Positions 15,930-24,080 are shown, counted from the stretch's first letter. The stretch: DNA of 42,908 nt from a bacterium (GCA_021845615.1 JAJZVP010000004.1:1-42908), one strand, 5' to 3'. Translations and numbers: made by a program. The notes: generated by a model not told the origin, from the letters alone.

Positions 15930-17542
15930 GCGAACCGGAGTTTCTCGACCGCGCGAGTGCGACGGCGATCGGTGAGGAATGGCTCGCCGCCGCGCTCGCT
16001 CCCACGAGCCCGTACGGCGCGCGCGATGCGATCGTTCGCCGCCGCTTTATCGGAGGTGAAGAAGGCGAGGCGGGCGCACAGGCGCGGCGTATCGCGCGCG
16101 TCGCCGAACGCTTCGATCTCAGCGAGATGGAGGCGCTCCGCGCCACGCTCGCGCGCCTTCCCGATATCGCGCCGACGCTTGCTCGTCTCGTCGTCGGGGA
16201 CGCGCTCGACGACGCTCAGGCGCTCGCGCTCCTCCGCTTCGCCGACGGCGCGATCGAACTGCAGCGCATGCGCGCCGAGTGTGAAGACCTTCCACCCTGT
16301 GCGGGAGAAGAAGTCGAACGCATTCGCACGCTTCTCGAACGCGGCCGCGTGGGGAGCCACGCGTTTTATCTCGACGATGCGTTCGATGACGACCTGCGCG
16401 CCGAACGCGGGCGCTTCGAAGAAGCGCGCGCGCGTTTCGAGAGCGCGCGCGGACGCCTCGAACGCACCGTTGCTGGAGCGCTCGGCCGAGGCGCGCGATT
16501 CGACGAAGAGTTTATCGTGATGCGCGAGGCGCTCGTCGCGCCGTTGCCGCCGGGCGTGCGCGTCGTGCGCGAGGCTCCCACGTATCTGCTCTGCGAGATC
16601 GATCTCGACGAAGAGACGCGCCTGCTGCTCGAACGGCGCGAGGAGGCGGCGCGCCGCGTCGCGCTCGCAGAAGAACGGCTGCGCTCCTCGCTTGCGAATC
16701 GCGTGGTCGCCTCGTACGAAGGACTCGAGCGCGCGATGGTTCGGATCGGGGAGTTCGATGCGGTGCTCGCCGCCGCGCTCTGGACGCGGCGTTTCGCTTG
16801 TCGTCCTGCAGAGATCTCGCGGGAGGGCGGGATCGATATCGTGGAGGGGCGTTGGTTGCCGTTGCAGGAGCGATTGGAGAGCGGCGGCGGCGCGTTCGTT
16901 CCTTCGAGTATTTCGTGGAGCGGAGCGGCGATCGTGACCGGGCCGAATATGGGTGGAAAATCGGTCGCGCTGCGCACGGTCGGCCTCATCGCGCTCTGCG
17001 CCTCGATGGGCCTGCCGGTTCCCGCGCGGAGCGCGCGGCTCGCGTTGCCGCCGATGATACGCTGGCTCGGTATCGGCCCCGAGGAGGAGCGGCGCGGCGG
17101 ACTGCTCTCATCGTTTGCCGGCGAAGCGGTGCGACTGCGCGATGCGTTTGCGGCGCTCGCGCCGCGAGCGCTGTTGCTCGTCGATGAGTTCGCGCGCACC
17201 ACGACGCCGCGCGAGAGCTTTGCGATTCTCGTTGCGGCGCTGCATACGGCGCGCGCGCGCGGCGCCGAGGCGATCGCCGCAACCCACCTCGCCGGGGTCG
17301 CCGCCGCCGCCGAAGCGCGCCACTTTGCGGTGCGCGGGTTGCGCGATATTCCCGCGCGCGCGGCGGGAGGCGATATCGAGCGAACGCTTGCGGTTCTCGC
17401 CGACTGCATGGATTATCGCATCGAAGAGATATCGGAGGATCGTCGCGAGAGCTCCGACGCCCTCGCGCTCGCGAGCTTGCTGGGGGTCGACGACGAGATC
17501 GTCGCCCGGGCGCGCGCGATCGTAAAAACCATCGCGGAGTAG
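15926..17542 (+). CDS. kamC: KamC-like MutS-family ATPase (aminomutase reactivase subunit)
   Basis: A 538-residue protein whose C-terminal third is a MutS ATPase: Walker A GPNMGGKS (339-346), Walker B LLLVDEFART, and the ATHLAGV motif. The N-terminal 330 residues are helical (lever/clamp-like, with CGEEVERIRTLLERGR-type Arg/Glu-rich helices and a CxxC-less core) and lack the MutS mismatch-binding domain, so it is not a repair MutS. The product of lysine-fermentation gene kamC has this build. It uses GTG at 15926, overlapping the kamB stop by four bases, and is followed 30 bases later by kce. Pairing with KamB and Kce makes an aminomutase-reactivase role the best reading. Confidence 0.72.
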   Translation: MSEPEFLDRASATAIGEEWLAAALAPTSPYGARDAIVRRRFIGGEEGEAGAQARRIARVAERFDLSEMEALRATLARLPDIAPTLARLVVGDALDDAQALALLRFADGAIELQRMRAECEDLPPCAGEEVERIRTLLERGRVGSHAFYLDDAFDDDLRAERGRFEEARARFESARGRLERTVAGALGRGARFDEEFIVMREALVAPLPPGVRVVREAPTYLLCEIDLDEETRLLLERREEAARRVALAEERLRSSLANRVVASYEGLERAMVRIGEFDAVLAAALWTRRFACRPAEISREGGIDIVEGRWLPLQERLESGGGAFVPSSISWSGAAIVTGPNMGGKSVALRTVGLIALCASMGLPVPARSARLALPPMIRWLGIGPEEERRGGLLSSFAGEAVRLRDAFAALAPRALLLVDEFARTTTPRESFAILVAALHTARARGAEAIAATHLAGVAAAAEARHFAVRGLRDIPARAAGGDIERTLAVLADCMDYRIEEISEDRRESSDALALASLLGVDDEIVARARAIVKTIAE

Positions 17543-17572
17543 CGCGGGCGGCGCGCGTCGAAAGCGGGCGAC

Positions 17573-18418
17573 ATGCAGCCGCTGATCATTACGTGCGCTC
17601 CCGTCGGCGCCGAACTCTCTCCCGAGCAGACGCCGCACCTCGCGGTGACGCCGAAGCAGTTGGGTGAGGTCGCCGCCGAGGTTGCCGCGGCCGGCGCTTC
17701 GCTCGTTCACGTCCATTGTCGCAACGACGACGGAAGCAACACCCACGACGTCGCGCGGTTTCGGGCCGCCTACGAAGAGATTCGGGCGAAGAGCGATCTC
17801 ATCGTGCAATTTTCGACCGGTGGTGCGATCGGCATGACGCCGCAGGAGCGCGCGGCGGTGCTCCAACTGCGCCCCGAGATGGCGACGCTCACTTGTGGGA
17901 GCGTGAATTTCGGGGACGAGATCTTTGAAAATAGTTTCCCGATCATGCGCGCGATCGCCGGTGCGATGAAGGAGTTCGGCGTGAAACCCGAACTCGAAAT
18001 TTTCGACAAGGGTCATCTCGCCAACGCGCGTCGCCTCGCCGCCGAGGGCGTGCTGGATCTCCCGCAGCACGTCGATTTCGTGCTCGGCGTTCCCGGCGCG
18101 CTCGAAGCGAGCGTCGAGAATCTCTGCGACCTGCTCCGAGATCTTCCCGAAGGATGCACCTGGTCGGTTGCGGGAATCGGGCGCCATCAATTGCCGCTGG
18201 CGATGGCGGCGATCGCGATGGGCGGGCACGTTCGGGTCGGCCTCGAGGACAATATTTATTACAGCAAGGGACGCCTGGCAACCAACGGCGAGCTCGTCGC
18301 TCGCATCGTCCGCATCGCGAACGAAGCGGGGCGCCCGGTTGCGACTCCGGCGCAGGCTCGCGAAATTCTTTCGCTGCCGCCCCTCGCCGGTGCAGGCATC
18401 GGGCGCGTCGTCTCCTAA
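17573..18418 (+). CDS. kce: 3-keto-5-aminohexanoate cleavage enzyme (BKACE family)
   Basis: A zinc-dependent beta-keto acid cleavage enzyme, 281 residues, TIM barrel. Condenses a beta-keto acid with acetyl-CoA to give acetoacetate and a CoA ester; in lysine fermentation the substrate is 3-keto-5-aminohexanoate and the products are acetoacetate and 3-aminobutyryl-CoA. Family marks: LIITCAPVGAE at the N-terminus, zinc ligands His46 and His48 in SLVHVHCRNDDG, QFSTGGAIGMTP, and Glu225 in VGLEDNIYY. The BKACE family (DUF849) accepts many substrates, and only the neighbouring kamB-kamC argues for the lysine pathway. Followed after 12 bases by a permease gene. Confidence 0.85.
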   Translation: MQPLIITCAPVGAELSPEQTPHLAVTPKQLGEVAAEVAAAGASLVHVHCRNDDGSNTHDVARFRAAYEEIRAKSDLIVQFSTGGAIGMTPQERAAVLQLRPEMATLTCGSVNFGDEIFENSFPIMRAIAGAMKEFGVKPELEIFDKGHLANARRLAAEGVLDLPQHVDFVLGVPGALEASVENLCDLLRDLPEGCTWSVAGIGRHQLPLAMAAIAMGGHVRVGLEDNIYYSKGRLATNGELVARIVRIANEAGRPVATPAQAREILSLPPLAGAGIGRVVS

Positions 18419-18430
18419 TCAGGGCGGGCT

Positions 18431-19408
18431 TTGCTGACCTATATCGTGCGGCGAACGCTGCAAGCGATTCCGCTCCTACTGCTCATTTCGGTGGTCCTCT
18501 TCCTCGTTGCGATGAAGAGCTCGCCGGCGGGGCCGTTGACGCCCTATCTCACGAACCCGCACATTACCGCGGCGGATATCGCCCGGCTCCGACATAATTT
18601 CGGTCTCGACAAGCCGATCTGGGTTCAATACTATTTTTGGTTGGATCGCACGCTTCACGGCGATCTCGGGTACTCCACCAGCAACGCCGAAGCGGTATCG
18701 ACGGCGATCCTCCAGCGCCTGCCCGCAACGTTGGAATTGATGGGAGCCTCGCTGCTCATTGCGGTCACCGCCGGTATTACGCTGGGAATATTCTCCGCGG
18801 TCCGTCCCTATTCGACCGCCGATTACATCATCACCACGCTCGCGTTTTTCGGGCAATCGATGCCGGTCTTCTGGTTCGCTCTGATGATGCAGTTGCTCTT
18901 CGCAGTGCACGGCATTCCGTTGCCGTTCGGTTACGAGATTCAATTGCCGTCGGCGGGCATGAGTAGCGGCGGAGGTTTTAATCTCGGGGACCGCATCGAT
19001 CACCTCATCCTGCCGGCGTTCGTACTCTCGTTGCTGCAGCTCGCGCTCTTCAGTCGGTTCATGCGCTCCTCGATGCTCGAGGTCATGAAAACCGATTACA
19101 TGCGGACCGCGGCTGCGAAGGGGCTGCCGTTCCGAACGATCCTGTTCCGACACGGGCTCAAAAACGCGTTGATCCCGGTCGTCACGGTGATCGCGCTCTC
19201 GATGCCGAGCCTCATCGGCGGTGCGATCGTGACCGAGACGATTTTCGCGTGGCCGGGGATGGGGCGCCTCTTTATCAACGCGTTGCAGCAATCGGATATT
19301 CCGCTGCTTATGGGATATCTCAACCTCACCGCGATTTTGGTCGTGTTTTTTAATCTCATCGCCGACGTAACGTACGCGTGGCTCGACCCTCGCGTGAAGT
19401 TCGATTAG
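18431..19408 (+). CDS. dppB: Oligopeptide/nickel-type ABC transporter permease, DppB family
   Basis: A 325-residue integral membrane protein with the DppB/OppB N-terminus (LTYIVRRTLQAIPLLLLISVV), six predicted helices, and the EAA-type loop RTAAAKGLPFRTILFRHGLKNALIP that contacts the ATPase. The long extracytoplasmic segment between helix 1 and helix 2 includes LRHNFGLDKPIWVQYYFW. It uses TTG at 18431 with AGGGCGGGC upstream. Forms a heterodimer with the next gene product. No solute-binding protein or ATPases (DppA, D, F) are encoded here, so they must be supplied from elsewhere. Confidence 0.92.
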   Translation: MLTYIVRRTLQAIPLLLLISVVLFLVAMKSSPAGPLTPYLTNPHITAADIARLRHNFGLDKPIWVQYYFWLDRTLHGDLGYSTSNAEAVSTAILQRLPATLELMGASLLIAVTAGITLGIFSAVRPYSTADYIITTLAFFGQSMPVFWFALMMQLLFAVHGIPLPFGYEIQLPSAGMSSGGGFNLGDRIDHLILPAFVLSLLQLALFSRFMRSSMLEVMKTDYMRTAAAKGLPFRTILFRHGLKNALIPVVTVIALSMPSLIGGAIVTETIFAWPGMGRLFINALQQSDIPLLMGYLNLTAILVVFFNLIADVTYAWLDPRVKFD

Positions 19409-19422
19409 GACGAGGACGCAGT

Positions 19423-20367
19423 ATGTCGACCGGTCAATCCATCCCCGAAGTCGCGCCGTTTTCGTACGACGAAGACGTTGCATTTACCAAGGTAACGCTC
19501 TGGAAGCGCTTCCGGCGCCATCGGTTGGCGATGGCGGGGCTTATCGTCCTCGTATGTATCGTACTCGCGGCGCTCTTCGCACCGGCGTTGGCGCCGTTCC
19601 CGCCCAACCACATCGATAACGTCCACTGGCAGGGAACGCCGTTGCCGCCGTGCTTTGAAAACGCGGCGACCTGCGGCGGCCATCCGCTTGGGACCGACGA
19701 AGTCGGGCGCGACGAACTTTCGCGTTTGCTCTTCGGCGCGCGCGCCTCGCTGCAGGTCGGGCTCTTCGCAGTGATTATCGAGATCGTCATCGGCTCTATC
19801 GTCGGCGCGATCTCGGGCTACTACGGTGGTTGGGTCGATTACCTCATGATGCGCGTTACCGACGTCTTCCTCTCGATACCGATTCTGCCGCTGCTGCTGG
19901 TACTCACCGCGATCGTCGTGGCGACTTCGAGCCGAGCGAGCTTGAGTTTCGGGGTCATCGTCTTGGTGATCGGCGTGCTTTCATGGCCGAACCCCGCTCG
20001 TTTGGTGCGCGCCTCGTTCTTGAGTCTTCGCAATCGCGAGTTTACCGAGGCGGCGCGTGCGGTCGGCAACGGGGACCTACGGATTATCTTCCGGCACCTG
20101 CTCCCCAACGCCGTCGCGCCGATCATCGTTCAGGCGACCCTCGACGTCGCCAACGTGATCGTGCTCGAATCGACGCTCTCTTTTCTCGGCATGGGGATTC
20201 AGCCCCCGACCGCCTCCTGGGGCAACATGCTCACCGGCGCCCAAGTGAACGTCGAGAACGCCTGGTGGGCGGCGGTCTTTCCCGGCATCGGCATCCTGTT
20301 GACGGTGCTTTCGATCAATTTTATCGGCGACGGTCTGCGCGATGCCCTTGACCCGGGTATGCACTAG
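19423..20367 (+). CDS. dppC: Oligopeptide/nickel-type ABC transporter permease, DppC family
   Basis: A 314-residue inner-membrane protein. DppC marks are the N-terminal KRFRRHRLAMAGLIVL, the HPLGTDEVGRDELSRLLFGARASLQVG region before helix 2, the EAA loop FTEAARAVGNGDLRIIFRHLLPNAVAPI and the C-terminal SWGNMLTGAQ...NFIGDGLRDALDPG. The ATG at 19423 follows AGGACGAGGA; the frame is open upstream into dppB without support. Its last bases contain the -35 hexamer of the downstream tRNA promoter. Likely substrates are peptides or a nickel-type chelate; context (amino-acid catabolism) favours peptides, but this is inference. Confidence 0.92.
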   Translation: MSTGQSIPEVAPFSYDEDVAFTKVTLWKRFRRHRLAMAGLIVLVCIVLAALFAPALAPFPPNHIDNVHWQGTPLPPCFENAATCGGHPLGTDEVGRDELSRLLFGARASLQVGLFAVIIEIVIGSIVGAISGYYGGWVDYLMMRVTDVFLSIPILPLLLVLTAIVVATSSRASLSFGVIVLVIGVLSWPNPARLVRASFLSLRNREFTEAARAVGNGDLRIIFRHLLPNAVAPIIVQATLDVANVIVLESTLSFLGMGIQPPTASWGNMLTGAQVNVENAWWAAVFPGIGILLTVLSINFIGDGLRDALDPGMH

Positions 20368-20377
20368 GCCGTATAGT
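20348..20377 (+). promoter_or_regulatory. Promoter for tRNA-Leu
   Basis: TTGACC (20348-20353) and TATAGT (20372-20377) are separated by 18 bases, each with one mismatch to the sigma-70 consensus. Transcription would begin near 20384, eight bases before the mature tRNA. The -35 element lies inside the last codons of dppC. Confidence 0.65.
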
Positions 20378-20391
20378 CGCGTAGCCCTCGT

Positions 20392-20478
20392 GCGCAAGTG
20401 GCGGAATTGGTAGACGCACTAGCTTGAGGGGCTAGCGGGAGCAATCTCGTGCTGGTTCGAGTCCAGTCTTGCGCACCA
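20392..20478 (+). tRNA. tRNA-Leu (anticodon GAG)
   Basis: An 87-base cloverleaf with a 7-bp acceptor stem (GCGCAAG with CTTGCGC), D arm containing AATTGGTAGAC, anticodon stem CTAGC/GCTAG with loop TTGAGGG (anticodon GAG at 20426-20428, reading CUC and CUU), the long variable arm expected of class II tRNAs, T loop GGTTCGAGTCC, discriminator A and an encoded CCA (20476-20478). Confidence 0.96.
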
Positions 20479-20485
20479 ACCCCAT

Positions 20486-20511
20486 GAGGCCGCAGTGGCC
20501 TCTTTTGTTTT
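20486..20511 (+). terminator. Intrinsic terminator after tRNA-Leu
   Basis: GAGGCC and GGCCTC form a 6-bp stem with a 5-base loop (20486-20502), followed at once by TTTTGTTTT. It lies eight bases after the tRNA 3' end. Confidence 0.85.
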
Positions 20512-20554
20512 GCGGCAGCGCGTGGGATTCGCGTACTTCGCGTATACTGCGGGT

Positions 20555-20761
20555 ATGCGCAAACACGATTTTGAAAACTTTTTCCAGCGCCTTTGGAAAC
20601 GGCTCGGCGTGGGCCCGGCTCGTCCACCCCGAGTAACCGATGATGGCGAGGACGATGGATTGAGCGGAGCTCCGGTTCCACAAAACCCGGTCACGCCGCT
20701 CTTGTCGGGGGCTGCCGCGCTCGCGACTCCGCACGGACCGGAGGATCGCGACCAGCCCTAG
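20555..20761 (+). CDS. Small hypothetical protein, possibly leaderless
   Basis: A 68-residue reading frame starting MRKHDFENFFQRLWKRLG, with a basic amphipathic N-terminus and a Pro/Asp-rich remainder; no recognised family. It fills most of the space between the tRNA terminator and cobB. A good -10 hexamer, TATACT (20543-20548), lies so close that transcription would start at about the A of the ATG, giving a message without leader. No good -35 is seen. An in-frame ATG at 20495 would start inside the terminator stem and is less likely. Whether it is translated is uncertain. Confidence 0.45.
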   Translation: MRKHDFENFFQRLWKRLGVGPARPPRVTDDGEDDGLSGAPVPQNPVTPLLSGAAALATPHGPEDRDQP

Positions 20762-20854
20762 GTTGCTCGAATTGCGGTGCGCGCCGTCCTTTTTCCGTGG
20801 CGTTTTCGCGCATCGAGAGGTGCCGGCTCGTGCGCCGCGCTAAAGCTCCCGCCG

Positions 20855-22165
20855 ATGACCTGCCGCGCATTGCTCGTATCCGCCGCCGCCTCGGGTTGCG
20901 GAAAGACCACGGTGACGCTGGGGCTCCTACGCGCGCTTCGTAACCGTGGATTGCGCGTCGGCGCCGCGAAGGTCGGGCCGGATTTTATCGACCCCGCCTT
21001 TCATCGCGTCGCCACCGGACGCCGTTCGGCGACGCTCGATCTCTGGGGCATGCGCGAGCGGACGCTTCGCGCCGAGCTCGCCGCCGTCGCCGCGGAGAGC
21101 GATATCGTCCTCATCGAGGGCGTGATGGGGCTCTTCGACGGAGCGCGCGACGGCTCGGGCTCGAGCGCGCAGCTCGCCGAACTGCTCGATCTGCCGATCC
21201 TCCTCGTGCTCGACGTCTCCGCCCAGGCAACCACTGCTGCCGCGGTCGCCTTCGGGCTCGCCCGCTACCGCCCGAACCTGCGCGTCCTCGGAGCGATCCT
21301 CAACCGAGTCGGTTCGCCGGGGCACGCCGCAACGATCGTACCGGCCCTCGAGGCTATCGGGTTGCGAAGCCTCGGCGCGCTCTTCCGGGAGCACGCCCTC
21401 GCCCTCCCCGAGCGCCACTTAGGGCTCGTGCAGGCACGCGAACACCGCGAACTCGAGGCGTTCCTGGAGGCGGCGGCCACCGCGTGCGAAGCGCAGCTCG
21501 ATCTCGATGCCTTGATCGCGCTCGCCGCCCCGCTCCCCGAACTTCTCGCTCCGAACGAGAGCGCCATCGCGCCTCTCGGCTCGCAGATCGCCATCGCCGA
21601 CGATCTCGCCTTTGCTTTTTCGTACGCGCATATCACCGACGGTTGGGAGCGCGCCGGAGCGCGGCTCTCGTTTTTCTCGCCGCTCGCCGACGAGGGCCCG
21701 CGCCGCGATGCCGACGCCGTCTATCTTCCCGGCGGTTACCCCGAGCTGCACGCGGCGAGGCTCGCCGCTGCGACAAATTTTCGCGCGGGCATGGAGTCGG
21801 CGCGCGCCCGCGGGGCCACGATTTACGGTGAGTGCGGTGGCTATATGGTGCTCGGTGAGTCGCTCGCCGATCGCGATGCGAAGGAGCATGCGATGCTCGG
21901 ATTTCTGCCGCTCCGCTCGTCGTTCGCGAGGCCGCGCTTGCACCTCGGGTATCGCGAGGTGCGCCCGCTCGCCGATACGCCGTTCGCACGCGCCGGCGAG
22001 CCGCTTCGCGGACACGAGTTCCATTTCGCAAGCGTCGCGAGCGAGCCCGAGAAGTCGGCACTCTTCGAAGCGCGTGATGAAGGGCGAGCCTCGCTGCGGC
22101 TCGGCATGCGCGAGGGGAGCGTCCTCGGCTCCTTCCTCCATCTTCTCGACCGAGCGGAAGCGTAA
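20855..22165 (+). CDS. cobB: Cobyrinate a,c-diamide synthase (CobB/CbiA)
   Basis: ATP- and glutamine-dependent amidation of the a and c side chains of cobyrinate in cobalamin synthesis. The 436-residue protein has an N-terminal P-loop domain (SAAASGCGKTT near residue 10; KVGPDFIDP; IEGVMGLFDG) and a C-terminal class I glutamine amidotransferase domain with nucleophile Cys327 in YGECGGYMVLG, LHLGYRE, GHEFHF and a C-terminal GSFLHLL histidine. The ATG at 20855 gives the usual MTCRALLVSAAASG; an in-frame GTG at 20777 would add 26 unrelated residues. No other cob genes and no B12 riboswitch are visible nearby. Its product would feed adenosylcobalamin to a lysine 5,6-aminomutase. Confidence 0.93.
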   Translation: MTCRALLVSAAASGCGKTTVTLGLLRALRNRGLRVGAAKVGPDFIDPAFHRVATGRRSATLDLWGMRERTLRAELAAVAAESDIVLIEGVMGLFDGARDGSGSSAQLAELLDLPILLVLDVSAQATTAAAVAFGLARYRPNLRVLGAILNRVGSPGHAATIVPALEAIGLRSLGALFREHALALPERHLGLVQAREHRELEAFLEAAATACEAQLDLDALIALAAPLPELLAPNESAIAPLGSQIAIADDLAFAFSYAHITDGWERAGARLSFFSPLADEGPRRDADAVYLPGGYPELHAARLAAATNFRAGMESARARGATIYGECGGYMVLGESLADRDAKEHAMLGFLPLRSSFARPRLHLGYREVRPLADTPFARAGEPLRGHEFHFASVASEPEKSALFEARDEGRASLRLGMREGSVLGSFLHLLDRAEA

Positions 22166-22196
22166 CAAAGCGCTGGATTTGCGGTAGAAGCGCATC

Positions 22197-22562
22197 GTGG
22201 GGCATCTTGACGCGCTCGTCGGCATCGCGCTGCTGTGGTTGCTGTTCTCGGCTATGAAGCGTCGCCGCAGTTCGTACGGTCCGCGATGCAGCGGCCGAGG
22301 GTGGCGGGGACGCTCCTCTGCGCCCCCATACGCTCCGTCGGCCGATGCGTTGCCGGAGAGACCCGAGGAAACGCCGTTCCTTCCGGCACCGCCCCTCGAC
22401 GTACCATCGCCCACGCGGGAGCGAACGGCCCGCCCCTACCCGCAGTCCCCGTTACGAGGTGCCGCCGTGCCCCTCGCTCCGCTTCCGCCGCGTGGCGCGC
22501 TGCGCGCCCGTGATGCGCTCGCACCACTGCCACCACTCGCCGATAAAGGACAATCGATCTAA
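22197..22562 (+). CDS. Small protein with one N-terminal membrane helix and Pro/Arg-rich tail
   Basis: A 121-residue protein starting with GTG: a short hydrophobic helix (DALVGIALLWLLFSAM), then KRRRSS and about 90 residues rich in Pro, Arg and Ala, probably disordered in the cytoplasm by the positive-inside rule. No family recognised. Its stop shares one base with the ATG of the SPFH gene (TAATG), so the two are translationally coupled. It may recruit or anchor the SPFH protein; that is inference from position only. Confidence 0.6.
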   Translation: MGHLDALVGIALLWLLFSAMKRRRSSYGPRCSGRGWRGRSSAPPYAPSADALPERPEETPFLPAPPLDVPSPTRERTARPYPQSPLRGAAVPLAPLPPRGALRARDALAPLPPLADKGQSI

Positions 22563-23395
22563 TGCCGTTTATGAGCGTTATCTCTACTCTCGATAACAAC
22601 GGGCAGGAGGTGATGGGCCCCGAGGTCCTCATCTATCATTACCCGTCGTCGAGTATCGTGAGCGGTTCGTTGCTCACCGTCGAGAGCAACCACTTTTGCG
22701 TGTTGAAATCGCGCGGTGCCATTCTCAACGTCTACGAAACCGGTCAGTATCCGATCACGACCGGCGACAAACCCCTCGTCGGCTCCTTCGTTCAAGGATT
22801 TTTTGGCGGCCAGAGCCCGTGGCAATACGAAGCGATCTATATCAACCGTGCGAAACTTGTCGTGCGCTCCTCGGGAATCGCGCTCTCCGCAGAGATGGCG
22901 GAGATGAGCTACGATGTCGATTACTACATTCACGTTCCCACCAAAGACGGCGCGCTCAAGCTGGTGCAACACATGCCGTACCGCGGCCACGCGCTGCTCA
23001 CCGATCAGATCAACGATTACGCGGGCCCCGTCGTCGAACAGGCGATCAACCAACTCATTCAAGTGACGCCGCTGGAGCGCGTGAATGAAAAGATTCACGA
23101 CCTCACCGATCTCGTGCGCACGCACCTCAGCGAGTTTCTCGACGGCTACGGCATCGCGCTCGATACCGTCAAAGTGCTCGTGCGCCCGAACGACGAACGG
23201 ATGCGCGCGCTGATCTCGCTGAAAGCCTTCGGACTCTCCGAGATGGAGGCGGTGCGATATTACGCGGCGATCCTGATGGCCGAACGCGGCGTATCGAGCG
23301 CGCCGAACATGGCGATCGGGCAGCCGTTCTCGATCGGAGCAACGCCGGTGCTTCCCATCGGTAACACCGATACCGGAACGGCGACCGGCAAATGA
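22562..23395 (+). CDS. SPFH/Band-7 domain protein
   Basis: A 277-residue protein with a Band-7-like core: a beta-rich N-terminal part (GPEVLIYHYPSSSIVSGSLLTVESNHFCVLKSRG, NVYETGQYPITT), then YDVDYYIHVPTKDG, and a helical part ending LDGYGIALDTVKVLVRPNDERM. It resembles the soluble SPFH proteins related to the 'virion core protein' group, not the transmembrane flotillins, since it has no N-terminal membrane hairpin. Such proteins oligomerise, often at membranes. It overlaps the previous gene by one base and the next by four (ATGA). A second in-frame ATG at 22571 is also possible. Confidence 0.75.
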   Translation: MPFMSVISTLDNNGQEVMGPEVLIYHYPSSSIVSGSLLTVESNHFCVLKSRGAILNVYETGQYPITTGDKPLVGSFVQGFFGGQSPWQYEAIYINRAKLVVRSSGIALSAEMAEMSYDVDYYIHVPTKDGALKLVQHMPYRGHALLTDQINDYAGPVVEQAINQLIQVTPLERVNEKIHDLTDLVRTHLSEFLDGYGIALDTVKVLVRPNDERMRALISLKAFGLSEMEAVRYYAAILMAERGVSSAPNMAIGQPFSIGATPVLPIGNTDTGTATGK

Positions 23396-24006
23396 ATCCG
23401 GCAATTCCGTCGGAGGACGTCGTGCGAGCGCTGCTCGATCCGTCGCAACCCTCGCACGACCCGACGGTCGCGCTCCTGCAAGTTGCGCTCAGCGGTTTCG
23501 GTTTCAATGTCTACGACGCGCGCAACCAAGCGCGAGCGAACGATCTCCTCGTGCGCGAACGCGTCTCGAATTTGCTCGCCGATGCCGCCGCACGCATTCG
23601 CAGCCTCGAAGCGCGGTACCGGGAGCGCTTTCTTCCCGCTGCCACGCGCGAGCAGCCCTTTCCGCCCGCCGATGTATTACGGCGGGCGAAGGCGCTTCAC
23701 GATCTCACCTCGCGGCTCGACGCCGCGGGATCGGAAGTCCTCACCCTCGAGGTGCCGGGCGCCGATCCCATTTGGTCGCGCGTTCGCGACGAGCTGCCGA
23801 CCCTACATCGGCTCTTCGCGTTCGATGTCGGGCTGGCGACCGCCGCGACCTCGCTCTACGAACGCGCGGATACGCTGACGGTTGAGGCTGCCGATCTCGA
23901 CGGCGCGTTCGATCCATTTGCGGCGGATCTCGAACTGCTGCGCAAAGCGTTGGTCGAACGTCGCGCGCTCCTCTCGGGCTCCGGGACGGCGCTCCCGCCG
24001 TCCTGA
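23392..24006 (+). CDS. Hypothetical helical protein of the SPFH operon
   Basis: A 204-residue protein with high helix and charge content (LLADAAARIRSLEARYRERFL; ADVLRRAKALHDLTSRLDAAG; FAADLELLRKALVERRALL). No signal peptide or membrane segment. I do not recognise the family. Its ATG overlaps the SPFH stop (ATGA), so expression is tied to it and a partner role is likely. The RND gene follows after 74 bases with its own ribosome-binding site, so this is probably the last gene of the three-gene unit. Confidence 0.7.
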   Translation: MNPAIPSEDVVRALLDPSQPSHDPTVALLQVALSGFGFNVYDARNQARANDLLVRERVSNLLADAAARIRSLEARYRERFLPAATREQPFPPADVLRRAKALHDLTSRLDAAGSEVLTLEVPGADPIWSRVRDELPTLHRLFAFDVGLATAATSLYERADTLTVEAADLDGAFDPFAADLELLRKALVERRALLSGSGTALPPS

Positions 24007-24080
24007 AACTCACGCGCTGTTTCTGGCGTAGTATGCGGGGAGGCGCGTCGGAGTCTCGGCGAGCGAAGGAGTGAGAGCGT

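Noticed and set aside
15926-17542. MutS-like ATPase as a DNA mismatch repair protein.
   Set aside because: It has only the ATPase and helical part, without a mismatch-binding domain, and lies between a P-loop kamB-like gene and kce.
20762-20854. Possible cobalamin riboswitch upstream of cobB.
   Set aside because: Fewer than 100 bases, and no B12-box-like sequence or suitable stems were seen.
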